Source: Apibacter muscae
GTDB lineage: Bacteria; Bacteroidota; Bacteroidia; Flavobacteriales; Weeksellaceae
Assembly (NCBI RefSeq): GCF_007845635.1
Contig: NZ_SELG01000041.1
Location: 310,001 to 374,000, forward strand
DNA length: 64,000 bases
Reading direction: 5' to 3'
Shown here in pieces: positions 45,899 to 55,555 of the stretch. Position 1 is the first letter of the stretch. Each line of letters starts with the position of its first letter. Both the position numbers and the translations under genes were made by a program. Below the pieces are notes generated by a model, which searched no databases, was not told where the DNA came from, and was given only the letters and a program-made list of their open reading frames with translations.

Positions 45899-46675
45899 TT
45901 ATTTAACTTCCTCTTTATTTTTATTTAATACTTCTTCTGCTAATAAAATATAATTAATAGCCCCCTTACTTTCAGCGTCATATTTTAGAATTGATTCACC
46001 AAAGCTAGGGGCTTCACTTAATCTAACATTTCTTTGAATTAAACTTTCAAATACCATGTTAGGAAAGTGTGTTTTTACCTCCTCTACTACCTGATTGGAT
46101 AATCGTAATCTAGCATCGTACATGGTAAGAAGTAAACCCTCAATTGTAAGTGTAGGATTATGCAATTTCTGAACACTGTTAATGGTATTTAATAATTTCC
46201 CTAGTCCTTCTAAAGCAAAATACTCGCACTGAATAGGAACTATCACAGAATCTGCGGCTGTAAGAGCATTTAAAGTAATTAAACCTAAAGATGGAGCACA
46301 ATCAATGATTATATAGTCAAAGTCTGACTTTATATCTTGAAGCGCTTCTCTTAACATATACTCCCGCTTTTCTTTGTCTACTAATTCTATTTCTGCAGCT
46401 ACTAAATCTATATGCGCTGGAATTAATTTAACATTAGGAGATGTAGTATTTTGAATGGCATCTTTAGCTTGGGCACTATGTTCTAAAACTTCATAGGTTC
46501 CTACTTCAACTTGATCAACATCTATCCCTAAACCAGAACTAGCATTTGCTTGAGGATCGGCATCTATTAATAGAACTTTCTTCTCTAAAACTCCTATTGC
46601 AGCTGCTAAATTAACAGCTGTAGTAGTTTTTCCAACTCCTCCTTTTTGATTTGCAATAGCAATAATTTTTCCCAT
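45899..46675 (-). CDS. parA: Chromosome-partitioning ATPase ParA/Soj
   Basis: 258 residues, the short chromosomal form without an N-terminal DNA-binding extension. The deviant Walker A motif KGGVGKTTTAVNLA starts at residue 11; Walker B-like IIIDCAPSLG and switch regions follow. It forms nucleoid-bound dimers that move ParB-parS complexes. First gene of the five-gene run, downstream of a gap of 206 bases from the str operon. Confidence 0.97.
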   Translation of the reverse strand: MGKIIAIANQKGGVGKTTTAVNLAAAIGVLEKKVLLIDADPQANASSGLGIDVDQVEVGTYEVLEHSAQAKDAIQNTTSPNVKLIPAHIDLVAAEIELVDKEKREYMLREALQDIKSDFDYIIIDCAPSLGLITLNALTAADSVIVPIQCEYFALEGLGKLLNTINSVQKLHNPTLTIEGLLLTMYDARLRLSNQVVEEVKTHFPNMVFESLIQRNVRLSEAPSFGESILKYDAESKGAINYILLAEEVLNKNKEEVK

Positions 46676-46830
46676 TAGTTTTCAAAATTTCGAATGTAAA
46701 AATACGATTTTAAAATGTTATTTTATGAAAAAATTATTAACATTACAATTGTATATGCATTTTAGTCAGCTTTATTGAAGTACTATTAAATAATATAAAT
46801 TGAAATAAAAATTTTTAATTACTACAAATA

Positions 46831-46860
46831 AAAAGCCTCTCATTGATATGAGAGGCTTTT
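46831..46860 (-). terminator. Terminator of the str operon after rpsJ
   Basis: 13-bp arms AAAAGCCTCTCAT/ATGAGAGGCTTTT, loop TGAT; on the minus strand followed by a T-rich tail. It lies 21 bases past the rpsJ stop. Confidence 0.88.
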
Positions 46861-46881
46861 AATAAATATAATCTATTACAA

Positions 46882-47187
46882 TTATACTTTTATTTCTACT
46901 TCAACTCCACTAGGTAATTCTAATTTCATTAGAGCATCTACAGTTTTAGAAGATGAACTGTAAATATCCATTAACCTTTTGTGAGAGTTTAACTGAAATT
47001 GCTCACGAGATTTTTTATTAACGTGTGGAGAACGTAACACAGTAAAAATTCTTTTGTGTGTAGGTAATGGAATTGGACCATTAACAACAGCACCAGTAGC
47101 TTTTACTGTTTTTACGATTTTTTCCGCTGATTTATCAACTAAATTATAATCGTATGATTTAAGTTTTATTCTAATTTTTTGGCTCAT
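46882..47187 (-). CDS. rpsJ: 30S ribosomal protein S10
   Basis: 101 residues, full length, with the S10 signature [32 protein letters not shown]. It is a head protein of the small subunit and, as NusE, part of antitermination complexes. It is fourth in rpsL-rpsG-fusA-rpsJ. In many Bacteroidota rpsJ continues into rplC and the S10 cluster; here a terminator and then parA follow. Confidence 0.98.
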   Translation of the reverse strand: MSQKIRIKLKSYDYNLVDKSAEKIVKTVKATGAVVNGPIPLPTHKRIFTVLRSPHVNKKSREQFQLNSHKRLMDIYSSSSKTVDALMKLELPSGVEVEIKV

Positions 47188-47197
47188 GTTTTTAATA

Positions 47198-49327
47198 TTA
47201 TGCGTTTGTACCCTTAGCTTTTGCTATTACATCATCTGCAACATTTTGTGGAGCTGCTTCGTAATGATCAAACTCCATGGTAGAAGTTGCACGTCCAGAA
47301 GATAATGTTCTTAAAGAAGTAACATATCCAAACATTTCAGATAATGGAACAAAAGCTTTAATAACTTTAGCATTATTTCTATCATCCATACCATTAACCG
47401 TAGCTCTACGACGATTTAAATCTCCTACAATATCCCCCATATATTCTTCTGGAGTTAATACTTCCAATTTCATAATAGGTTCCATAATTACAGGTTTCGC
47501 TTTTCTAGCTGCTTCTTTAAATCCTAATTTAGCAGCTAATTCAAAGGATAACTGATCTGAATCCACAGGGTGGAAAGAACCATCTTTTAAAATAACTTTC
47601 ATTCCATCAATTTCATATCCTGCTAAAGGTCCATTTTTCATGGCTTCTTTAAATCCTTTCTCTACAGATGGAACAAATTCTCTTGGAATATTTCCACCTT
47701 TGATTTCATTAACAAATTCCAACCCAACTTTACCTTCATCGGCAGGAGATAATTGAAACACAATATCAGCAAATTTACCTCTACCACCGGTTTGTTTCTT
47801 ATAAACTTCGCGATGATCAGCAGATTGCATAAGTGCTTCTTTGTACTCTACTTGAGGTTGTCCTTGGTTAACTTCAACTTTAAACTCTCTCTTTAAACGA
47901 TCAACAATAATATCTAAGTGAAGCTCTCCCATCCCTGAAATTACAGTCTGACCTGTAGTTTCATCCGTTTTTACTTGGAATGTTGGATCTTCTTCTGCTA
48001 ATTTAGATAAAGCTAAACCAAGTTTATCAACATCAGCTTTAGTTTTCGGTTCAACTGCAATACCTATAACTGGATCTGGGAAAACCATACTTTCTAAAAC
48101 TATCGGAGCTTTTTCATCACAAAGTGTATCTCCAGTTTTGATGTCTTTAAATCCTACTGCTGCACCAATATCCCCTGCTTCAATATATTCAATAGGATTC
48201 TGTTTATTCGCATGCATTTGATAAATACGAGAAATTCTCTCTTTATCTCCAGAACGTGTATTTAGTACGTAAGAACCTGCATCTAAATGCCCAGAATATG
48301 CTCTAAAGAATGCTAAACGTCCTACATATGGGTCAGTAGCAATTTTAAAAGCTAATGCTGCAAATGGTTCCTTTGCAGATGGTTTTCTAGATATAGGCTC
48401 ATCTGTTTTAGGATCCGTACCCTCAATTGCTTCTTTATCAATTGGAGAAGGTAAATATCTACAAACTGCATCTAGCATAAACTGAACTCCTTTATTTTTA
48501 AAGGAAGATCCACATACCATAGGGATGATACTAATATCAATAGTAGCTTTTCTTAAAGCCTCATGAATTTCTTCTTCAGAAATTGAATCTGGATCTTCAA
48601 AGAATTTTTCCATCAATCCTTCATCATATTCAGCAACAGCTTCGATTAAAAATTGACGATATTCTTGAACTTCCTCCTTCATATCTTCAGGAATTTCAAC
48701 GATATCAAAGGTAGAACCAAAATTATCGTTATGCCAAACTACAGCTCTATTCTTTACTAAGTCAACAATTCCTTTAAAATCTTCTTCAGATCCTATAGGA
48801 AGAACGATAGGAACAGCATTGGAACCTAACATATCTTTTACTTGTCGACAAACATTTAAGAAATCTGCCCCTTGACGGTCCATCTTATTTACAAATCCCA
48901 TTCTTGGAACTTTGTAATTATCTGCTAATCTCCAGTTAGTTTCAGATTGTGGTTCAACACCATCTACTGCACTAAATAAGAATACCAAACCGTCTAATAC
49001 ACGTAATGAACGATTTACTTCAACAGTAAAATCTACGTGTCCGGGAGTATCAATGATATTAAAATGGTAGGCATGAGTATCCGCTACTTTTTTACCATCA
49101 TCAGTTAACGGGAAATTCCAGCTACATGTAGTTGCAGCAGATTGAATTGTAATTCCTCTTTCTGCTTCTTGAGCCATCCAGTCCATGGTAGATGCACCAT
49201 CGTGTACCTCACCAATTTTGTGGTTAACTCCTGTATAGAATAATATCCTTTCGGTAGTAGTAGTTTTTCCTGCATCAATATGAGCAGCAATTCCTATATT
49301 TCTTGTATATTTTAAATCTCTTGACAT
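47198..49327 (-). CDS. fusA: Elongation factor G
   Basis: 709 residues from the ATG at 49327 ([22 protein letters not shown]). An in-frame extension to 49432 would overlap rpsG and has no family support. The GTPase motifs are [10 protein letters not shown] (15-24), [13 protein letters not shown] and NKMDRQGAD. Domains II-V are complete. It drives translocation on the ribosome. Third gene of the str operon, 7 bases after rpsG. Confidence 0.98.
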   Translation of the reverse strand: MSRDLKYTRNIGIAAHIDAGKTTTTERILFYTGVNHKIGEVHDGASTMDWMAQEAERGITIQSAATTCSWNFPLTDDGKKVADTHAYHFNIIDTPGHVDFTVEVNRSLRVLDGLVFLFSAVDGVEPQSETNWRLADNYKVPRMGFVNKMDRQGADFLNVCRQVKDMLGSNAVPIVLPIGSEEDFKGIVDLVKNRAVVWHNDNFGSTFDIVEIPEDMKEEVQEYRQFLIEAVAEYDEGLMEKFFEDPDSISEEEIHEALRKATIDISIIPMVCGSSFKNKGVQFMLDAVCRYLPSPIDKEAIEGTDPKTDEPISRKPSAKEPFAALAFKIATDPYVGRLAFFRAYSGHLDAGSYVLNTRSGDKERISRIYQMHANKQNPIEYIEAGDIGAAVGFKDIKTGDTLCDEKAPIVLESMVFPDPVIGIAVEPKTKADVDKLGLALSKLAEEDPTFQVKTDETTGQTVISGMGELHLDIIVDRLKREFKVEVNQGQPQVEYKEALMQSADHREVYKKQTGGRGKFADIVFQLSPADEGKVGLEFVNEIKGGNIPREFVPSVEKGFKEAMKNGPLAGYEIDGMKVILKDGSFHPVDSDQLSFELAAKLGFKEAARKAKPVIMEPIMKLEVLTPEEYMGDIVGDLNRRRATVNGMDDRNNAKVIKAFVPLSEMFGYVTSLRTLSSGRATSTMEFDHYEAAPQNVADDVIAKAKGTNA

Positions 49328-49334
49328 ATTATTC

Positions 49335-49811
49335 TTAGAATTTGAAATGTGAGAATGCTTTGTTAGCCTCAGCCATTCGATGAGTATCTGTTTTTTTCTT
49401 AACAGCAGCTCCTTCCTCTTTAGCTGCAGCAATAACTTCCGCTGCTAATCTTTGAGCCATTGATTTTTCATTTCTGTCTCTAGAGTATTTAATTAACCAT
49501 TTCATTGCCATAGAAATTTTTCTATCTGGACGAATAGGCATTGGTATTTGAAAGTTAGCTCCTCCTACTCTTCTGCTACGAACTTCAACATGAGGCATAA
49601 CGTTCTCTAGAGCATCTTTCCAAATTTCTAAAGAAGTTTTTTCTTGATCTTCTTTTTTACTTTCTACAATATCTAATGCATCATAGAATATTTTAAAAGC
49701 TATACTTTTTTTACCATCTTTCATTAAGTTATTAACGAAACGTGTTACCAATTGATCGTTAAATTTTGGATCTGGTAAAAGTGGGCGTTTTTTTGCTTTC
49801 GTTTTTCTCAT
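49335..49811 (-). CDS. rpsG: 30S ribosomal protein S7
   Basis: 158 residues; begins [27 protein letters not shown] and has the [21 protein letters not shown] signature. It binds the 3' major domain of 16S rRNA and organises the head. Second gene of the str operon. Confidence 0.99.
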   Translation of the reverse strand: MRKTKAKKRPLLPDPKFNDQLVTRFVNNLMKDGKKSIAFKIFYDALDIVESKKEDQEKTSLEIWKDALENVMPHVEVRSRRVGGANFQIPMPIRPDRKISMAMKWLIKYSRDRNEKSMAQRLAAEVIAAAKEEGAAVKKKTDTHRMAEANKAFSHFKF

Positions 49812-49835
49812 CTTACCTGAATAATTTCGTTATTA

Positions 49836-50216
49836 CTATTTTTTGTCTTTCGGTCGTTTAGCTCCATATTTACTTCTTCTCTGTAAACGTCCTTGAACAC
49901 CTGCGGTATCCAATGCTCCTCTTACAATGTGATAACGAACTCCCGGTAAATCTTTTACCCTTCCGCCTCTCACCAATACTATCGAGTGCTCTTGGAGATT
50001 ATGTCCTTCACCTGGAATGTACGCATTTACTTCTTTCCCATTAGTCAAACGAACCCTAGCAACTTTTCTAAGTGCTGAATTCGGTTTTTTAGGTGTTGTA
50101 GTATAAACACGAGTACATACTCCACGTCTTTGTGGACAAGAATCCAAAGCAGCCGATTTACTCTTCTTGGTAAGCGTGGCCCTTCCTTTTCTTACTAATT
50201 GTTGAATAGTTGGCAT
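49836..50216 (-). CDS. rpsL: 30S ribosomal protein S12
   Basis: 126 residues. The decoding-site blocks [13 protein letters not shown] and [18 protein letters not shown] are unchanged, with the lysines whose mutation gives streptomycin resistance still present. D89 (counting Met) is the aspartate modified by RimO, encoded at 12523-13824. First gene of the str operon, behind a TACATTTG box at 50239-50246. Confidence 0.99.
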   Translation of the reverse strand: MPTIQQLVRKGRATLTKKSKSAALDSCPQRRGVCTRVYTTTPKKPNSALRKVARVRLTNGKEVNAYIPGEGHNLQEHSIVLVRGGRVKDLPGVRYHIVRGALDTAGVQGRLQRRSKYGAKRPKDKK

Positions 50217-50238
50217 TTATGCTCTTTTAATTTTGGGG

Positions 50239-50246
50239 CAAATGTA
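50239..50246 (-). promoter_or_regulatory. -7 promoter box of the str operon
   Basis: TACATTTG on the minus strand, 22 bases upstream of the rpsL ATG. Confidence 0.6.
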
Positions 50247-50426
50247 ATGTTTTTTATTCAAAATAAAAAAATTATGCTCTTAAAGCTTTTTTATAATTGA
50301 ATTTTTATATTTAATGTGAATCTTTATATCCGATCAATAGAAATTATTTTAGATTTTATTAAAAATTTTTAAATTGATTTCTTGGAAAAATTATTTATTT
50401 AGACTTTTAAATGAATAGTCCTAATT

Positions 50427-51113
50427 TTAATTATAAATCCATAATAAGACTGGCTTTGTTTTATTCTTTAACAATGAATCCATCTTTTCCATTGTTTTAT
50501 TATCTATAACCGGGCAACCTTGACTATATCCTAAAGGTATATGTTCCGGATAAATCTCATGATCAGGCATCTGACTATAGGAATGCAATACTATAATTCT
50601 TGAAAATGCTTTATTATTAGTTTTTTCCAAACCATGCATTTTATAATGGATTTTTGTCCCCCATTGGCTAGGGGCTCGTACCCCAATTTTATATTTCCCT
50701 AAAGAAGATGTATAACTATTGGGGACATTGGAAAAAACTATTTTTTCTTGAGTGCTTCTAAAGTTTTCGTTTCCATATCCATGGGCTACTAAACCTTTAA
50801 TTATAGCTTTATTTTCGTTATAATCCCATACATAAAAACGATTTTTCCCAGAATGAATACTAAAATCTATTAAAATTGCATGTGTTGTATCGTAACCATT
50901 ATTTTGGATGAATTGATACGCTTCTTTTGACTTATCTGCTAAATTATCTGGTTTAAGTTTTAAATGAACAATGTCCTTATTAATACTTTTAAATAACTTA
51001 ACCTTTAGGTATGCATATGCATCTTTGTACATATTTTTATGGTATAAAGCTAAACTGCTAACTAAAAATAGACAAAGAAAAAGAGCTAATAGCAATAAGT
51101 TTTTATTCTTCAT
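50427..51113 (-). CDS. L,D-transpeptidase-like murein enzyme (YkuD_2 type)
   Basis: 228 residues with an N-terminal membrane anchor or signal (about 5-24). The catalytic region runs from IIVLHSYSQMPDHE, with the conserved His, to GYSQGCPVIDNKTM, with the nucleophilic Cys. Upstream blocks IDFSIHSGKNRFYVWD and AHGYGNENF are typical of the 'murein L,D-transpeptidase catalytic domain' family. It is expected to act on peptidoglycan in the periplasm; cross-linking versus hydrolysis is not decided. Confidence 0.9.
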   Translation of the reverse strand: MKNKNLLLLALFLCLFLVSSLALYHKNMYKDAYAYLKVKLFKSINKDIVHLKLKPDNLADKSKEAYQFIQNNGYDTTHAILIDFSIHSGKNRFYVWDYNENKAIIKGLVAHGYGNENFRSTQEKIVFSNVPNSYTSSLGKYKIGVRAPSQWGTKIHYKMHGLEKTNNKAFSRIIVLHSYSQMPDHEIYPEHIPLGYSQGCPVIDNKTMEKMDSLLKNKTKPVLLWIYN

Positions 51114-51226
51114 GATAATTTATAACAAAATAAGAATTTTATTATATAACAAATAAATTTTTTTTTAATATTTTATTTAGAGAAATTATACTTTAAAGTA
51201 GAATAACTATTACTTGTTTAATTTAC

Positions 51227-51234
51227 TATTTTTG
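51227..51234 (+). promoter_or_regulatory. -7 promoter box for the SUI1-family gene
   Basis: TATTTTTG, 76 bases upstream of the ATG at 51311. Confidence 0.5.
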
Positions 51235-51310
51235 TATTTTGAATAGTTTCTTTTAGCTTAATTTAAGAAACTTTATAATCTCATCTATTTCTAATACTAA
51301 GAAAACATTT

Positions 51311-51649
51311 ATGGATTTACAAGATCAACTTAAAAAACTTTTCCCAGATCATAAAATTGAAAATAACGAAGAAGATTGTTTATCTAATGATAATGAATTA
51401 TTTTTTCAAGATGATCCTATCATTTGCAAATATGAAAAAAAAGGAAGAAATGGTAAACCTGTTACCATATTAGAAGGTTATCAAGGAGATGATGATGATT
51501 TTAAGAAATTAGCTAAAGAAATTAAATCAATTTTAGGTGTTGGAGGTTCTGCTAAAGAAGGTATTATAATTTTACAGGGTAATTATAGAGATAAAGTAAT
51601 GGATATTTTAAAAAATAAAGGTTTTAAGGTTAAGCGTGTAGGGGGATAG
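51311..51649 (+). CDS. SUI1/eIF1-like translation factor (YciH type)
   Basis: 112 residues, the usual length for bacterial SUI1 proteins. The eIF1 core is visible: KKGRNGKPVTILEGY, then DFKKLAKEIKSILGVGGSAKEGIIILQGNYRDKVMDILKNKGF. E. coli YciH affects start-codon fidelity on the 30S subunit. It stands alone. Confidence 0.93.
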   Translation: MDLQDQLKKLFPDHKIENNEEDCLSNDNELFFQDDPIICKYEKKGRNGKPVTILEGYQGDDDDFKKLAKEIKSILGVGGSAKEGIIILQGNYRDKVMDILKNKGFKVKRVGG

Positions 51650-51726
51650 TATACTTTCTTACACTAAATATTCAATAAATCTTTAGTGGACGGTTATAGC
51701 TTAACCTGTTTTTAACAAATATAAAA

Positions 51727-51734
51727 TAGATTTG
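51727..51734 (+). promoter_or_regulatory. -7 promoter box for the PafA-type gene
   Basis: TAGATTTG. The expected transcript start (about 51738) lies after the in-frame TTG at 51737 and before the ATG at 51761, which decides the start. Confidence 0.6.
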
Positions 51735-51760
51735 TTTTGAAATATTTTAAAACAAATTTT

Positions 51761-53380
51761 ATGAAAAAAAAATTCCTATCGGTTTTCTTAATTATTTTTT
51801 CTTTAGCCTTTTCTCAAAATCAAAAGCCTAAATTGGTGATTGGTATTGTGGTAGACCAAATGAGAACCGAATTTTTATTTCGATATTCCTCTCTTTTCTC
51901 TGATAACGGATTTAAAAGACTATTAAATGATGGTTTTTTTTATAGCAATCTTCATTATAATTATGTGCCTACATTTACTGCACCTGGGCACGCATCCATT
52001 TATACAGGAACTACTCCGGTTAATCATGGAATTGTAGCCAATGAATGGTTCCATAGAGGTTTAAAAAGAGATGTTTATTGTACAGAAGACTTTTCCGTTG
52101 TATCCCTTGGAAATCCTGATAAAAATAAAGAAGGACAAATGTCCCCTAAAAATTTACAGTCAAGTACAATAACTGATGAATTAAAACTTGCCACAAATTT
52201 TAAGAGTAAAGTTTATGGAATTAGTATGAAAGATCGTGGTGCAATTCTTCCAGCTGGACATTTTGCGAATCGTGCTTATTGGATTTCCGATAATGGAAAC
52301 TTTATTTCAAGCAATTTTTATGGGAATGAATTTCCAAGTTGGGTAACTTCTTTTAATGAAAGTAAAAGATATATGAAATACATTCAAGAAGGTTGGAAAT
52401 TATTTAAAGATATTTCTTATTATAAAGATTGTCTACCTGATGATAATCCTTACGAAAGCACTGGCTTAAAAATACACAAGAAAGCTGTATTTCCATACCT
52501 TTTAACAGAAGATTTTGCTCAGACTGGACCTAAGGTTATTAAAAGTACTCCATTTACCAATAACCTGATTGTTGAATTTGCTGAAGAACTTATTGAAAAT
52601 GAAAAATTAGGAAATGGTGATGTCACTGATTTTCTTACTTTAAGTTTTTCTGCTACTGATATTATTACTCATTTAACTGGACCTCGTTCCATTGAAACTT
52701 TAGATACTTATTTGAGATTGGATGATTTATTGGGGAAATTTTTAACATTTTTGGATAAAAAAGTTGGCAAAGGAAACTATTTACTTTTTTTAACGGCTGA
52801 CCATTCGGGTAGTGAAAATCCTAAACATTTAAAAGATCATGGGTATGATATTTCCTCTTTAAATGCAAAAGAAATGGAGAATAAATTAAGAGCTTATTCT
52901 ATTGAAAAATATGGAAAAGATTTAATTTTATCGTATTCTAACCAAAACATTTACATTGATGATGCTCTAATTTCCCCGAGTAAAAAGTTCAATGAAATTG
53001 TTAAAGATTTTGCTAATTTTATTGAATCTTTCCCTGAAGTTAAAAGAGCATATACTGAAGATGAAATCTTAAATATTTCTGCCGTTGATGAGCATGGTTC
53101 TATGATATTTAGAGGTTATGATAAAAAACAAAATGGTCAAATTTATGTACTACTAAAACCTGGATACATTGAATATAAACCACAGGGGGCTACACATGGT
53201 TCCAGCTACACTTATGACACTCATGTTCCTTTAATATTTTATGGTTGGAAAACTCCACATGGAACAAGTTCTGAAAAACATTACATTACCGAAATTGCTC
53301 CTACAATCGCACAAAAAATAAGTATTACTTTTCCTAATTCTACAAATTCTCAAATTTTATCGGAAGTAATAAAATATTAA
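51761..53380 (+). CDS. pafA: PafA-type alkaline phosphatase (periplasmic phosphomonoesterase)
   Basis: 539 residues from the ATG at 51761, with a Sec signal peptide (MKKKFLSVFLIIFSLAFS). The alkaline-phosphatase superfamily metal site is seen in VVDQMR, FTAPGHASIYTG (nucleophile Thr73), TADHSGSENPKHLKDHG and ATHGSSYTYDTHVPLIFYG. PafA-specific substrate contacts are present as N94 (ANEW) and the K-x-R in MKDRGAILPAGH. It releases phosphate from organic esters in the periplasm, supplying phosphorus. Confidence 0.92.
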   Translation: MKKKFLSVFLIIFSLAFSQNQKPKLVIGIVVDQMRTEFLFRYSSLFSDNGFKRLLNDGFFYSNLHYNYVPTFTAPGHASIYTGTTPVNHGIVANEWFHRGLKRDVYCTEDFSVVSLGNPDKNKEGQMSPKNLQSSTITDELKLATNFKSKVYGISMKDRGAILPAGHFANRAYWISDNGNFISSNFYGNEFPSWVTSFNESKRYMKYIQEGWKLFKDISYYKDCLPDDNPYESTGLKIHKKAVFPYLLTEDFAQTGPKVIKSTPFTNNLIVEFAEELIENEKLGNGDVTDFLTLSFSATDIITHLTGPRSIETLDTYLRLDDLLGKFLTFLDKKVGKGNYLLFLTADHSGSENPKHLKDHGYDISSLNAKEMENKLRAYSIEKYGKDLILSYSNQNIYIDDALISPSKKFNEIVKDFANFIESFPEVKRAYTEDEILNISAVDEHGSMIFRGYDKKQNGQIYVLLKPGYIEYKPQGATHGSSYTYDTHVPLIFYGWKTPHGTSSEKHYITEIAPTIAQKISITFPNSTNSQILSEVIKY

Positions 53381-53381
53381 T

Positions 53382-53411
53382 AAAAAAAGGTTCTTTCAAG
53401 AACCTTTTTTT
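53382..53411. terminator. Bidirectional terminator
   Basis: 14-bp arms AAAAAAAGGTTCTT/AAGAACCTTTTTTT with a 2-base loop; the right arm overlaps the last codons of the convergent permease gene. Confidence 0.9.
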
Positions 53412-54838
53412 ATTTTCTTATACTTTAATAGATGGAAACATATAAATAATACTATCAGCCATACGGGTATCAATTCCACTGATAATTTCATTCCTGTAAA
53501 CCACATGATAATTAAGATAGCTATTAAAAAAAATAAGCATATATAATTTCCTATAGGATACCAAAGCGATGGAAATTTAGTTTTTATAATCCCTTGATTT
53601 TTTAAAGCTTTTTTAAAATAAAAATGTGTAATAGTTATAATTATCCAATTCAATACTAAACAAGAGACTACTAAGGACATAAGATACTCCAATGCTTCCT
53701 CTGGCATAATTTTATTAACAATCACGCAAATAGCTGCAAAAATTGCTGATACCAGTATTGCCATTATAGGGACATGATTCTTATTTAGTTTTGATAAAAA
53801 TTTAGGTGCATTTCCTTGCTTTGATAAACCGTATAACATTCTACTATTGCTGTAAACACTACTATTATAAACAGACAGAGCTGCTGTTAAAACAACAAGA
53901 TTTAAGGCATTTGCAATAATTTTAGTAAATGAAATGGTTGTGCCAAATAAATCAAATTGAAATCCTGATAGAGAATTAAATATAGTTACAAAAGGACTTG
54001 TTTTAATAGTTATTTCCCTCCATGGAGATAAGGAAAATAATATAATTAAAGCTCCTACGTAAAAAATTAATATCCTATATATGACCTGATTGGTTGCTTT
54101 CGGAATCGTTTTTTCTGGGTGGTCAGTTTCAGCAGCTGCAATACCTATCAGTTCTAAGCCACCAAATGAAAACATTATAAAAGCTAATGAAGATAATAAT
54201 CCTTGGTATCCTCCACTACCATCTGAGGTGAAAAAACCTTTTGGAAATAGTCCTCCATCGCTCCACAAATTGGAAATATTTGCTTTGGGCCCACCAGATC
54301 CGCTTAATAATAAATATATTCCAAATATAATCATAGCAACTATGGCAACAACCTTGATAATTGAAAACCAAAACTCTGCTTCGCCATATATTTTTACATT
54401 TGCTAAGTTAATCGTATTTATAATTACAAAGAAGAATAAACTTGAAGCCCACAGAGGAATTTCAGGCCACCAAAACTGTACGTAAGTACCAATAGCTGTT
54501 AACTCTGCCATACTTACTAAAATATACAACAACCAATAATTCCAACCAGAAGCAAAACCTGTAAAGGGGCTCCAGTATTTGTAAGCAAACTGACTAAAAC
54601 TACCAGAAATAGGCTCTTGGACAACCATTTCTCCTAATTGCCTCATAATCATAAAGGCAATAAAGCCAGCAATGGCATAGCCGATAATAACGGATGGTCC
54701 TGCTAATACCGCTGCCGGACCAATTCCTAAAAATAATCCAGTACCTATCGCTCCTCCTAATGCTATTAATTGTATGTGACGATTGGAAAGACTTCTTTTT
54801 AACTCGCCTTTATTTAAGTTCTTATTTTCTTCTTCCAA
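53396..54838 (-). CDS. Amino-acid permease, AAT family (AroP/PheP/ProY-like)
   Basis: 480 residues with 12 membrane segments. Family blocks are IQLIALGGAIGTGLFLGIGPAAVLAGPS, the GEMVVQEPISGSFSQFAYKYW stretch, SMAELTAIGTYVQFWWPEIP and FSFGGLELIGIAAAETDHPEKTIPKATNQV. It imports amino acids by proton symport; the WWP block resembles the AroP/ProY group but does not fix the substrate. The start is a TTG at 54838: an in-frame stop lies seven bases upstream and no ATG occurs before TM1. Confidence 0.9.
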   Translation of the reverse strand: MEEENKNLNKGELKRSLSNRHIQLIALGGAIGTGLFLGIGPAAVLAGPSVIIGYAIAGFIAFMIMRQLGEMVVQEPISGSFSQFAYKYWSPFTGFASGWNYWLLYILVSMAELTAIGTYVQFWWPEIPLWASSLFFFVIINTINLANVKIYGEAEFWFSIIKVVAIVAMIIFGIYLLLSGSGGPKANISNLWSDGGLFPKGFFTSDGSGGYQGLLSSLAFIMFSFGGLELIGIAAAETDHPEKTIPKATNQVIYRILIFYVGALIILFSLSPWREITIKTSPFVTIFNSLSGFQFDLFGTTISFTKIIANALNLVVLTAALSVYNSSVYSNSRMLYGLSKQGNAPKFLSKLNKNHVPIMAILVSAIFAAICVIVNKIMPEEALEYLMSLVVSCLVLNWIIITITHFYFKKALKNQGIIKTKFPSLWYPIGNYICLFFLIAILIIMWFTGMKLSVELIPVWLIVLFICFHLLKYKKIKKGS

Positions 54839-54887
54839 AAATTCTTAGATTAAATAATAATATTGTATAAATTATCTGCTAAATGGT

Positions 54888-55289
54888 CTACCAATTAAAT
54901 TGTATGGTTTGCTTTACTTCTGGGGACAATGTTGCCCCAACTGGACAAGTATAAGCGACTCTTTCTAAAATTGTTTTCTGCTTATCCTCTAAATTTAATA
55001 GTGGGAAAAATATAATTACTTTAATCTCCCCTATCCTCCTAGGTTCCGCATTCATTATTTTAGTAACTTCTGCCTTGGTTCCTTTTATATCTATTCCCAT
55101 TGAAGAAGCTTTAATTCCCATAACTGTAAGCATACAGCTAGCTAAAGCACTTGCTACCATATCGGTAGGAGAAAAACTTTCACCCTTTCCATGATTATCT
55201 TTAGGTGCATCTGTGGATATTTTTGTTCCACTTTGTATATGAGTTGCTTCAGTATGCAAACTTCCTTCGTATAATACTTCTACTGTCAT
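54888..55289 (-). CDS. OsmC/Ohr family protein
   Basis: 133 residues. Both redox cysteines are present: one in LASCMLTVMGI on the long helix and one in VAYTCPVGATLSPEV. The GESFSPTDMVASALASC block is typical of the OsmC-like branch. Such proteins reduce organic hydroperoxides; whether this one is Ohr or OsmC type is not clear. Separate from htpG, which is divergent. Confidence 0.9.
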   Translation of the reverse strand: MTVEVLYEGSLHTEATHIQSGTKISTDAPKDNHGKGESFSPTDMVASALASCMLTVMGIKASSMGIDIKGTKAEVTKIMNAEPRRIGEIKVIIFFPLLNLEDKQKTILERVAYTCPVGATLSPEVKQTIQFNW

Positions 55290-55473
55290 AATTTATATAA
55301 TTTGTTGAAACTATTTAGAATTTATAATTCTAATACGCTAAATTAATCGTTAAATCTAAAAAAAATAATCTAGTTTTAAAAATCTATATAGTCATTAATT
55401 AGTAAGTTTAAAATTCCATACTAAATCTATTGTAACAAAAAATTCAATTGATTTTTATTATTTACTATAACAA

Positions 55474-55492
55474 CGTCATTTTGTCATTAACG
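55474..55492 (+). promoter_or_regulatory. Direct repeat GTCATT-TT-GTCATT upstream of htpG
   Basis: ACGTCATTTTGTCATTAAC lies about 65 bases upstream of the htpG ATG. Two GTCATT hexamers are spaced two bases apart. It might bind a stress regulator; this is only a pattern. Confidence 0.3.
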
Positions 55493-55555
55493 ATGGGTTG
55501 GTATTTTTTTTGACTTTTACCTTCAAAATAATATTAAAATAAATAAATTTAAAAT

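Noticed and set aside
45004-46675. A parS centromere site near parAB
   Set aside because: No sequence like TGTTTCACGTGAAACA or a close variant was seen in the window.
49328-49432. N-terminal extension of EF-G to a 744-residue protein
   Set aside because: The extra 35 codons overlap rpsG in another frame and the family starts at [10 protein letters not shown].
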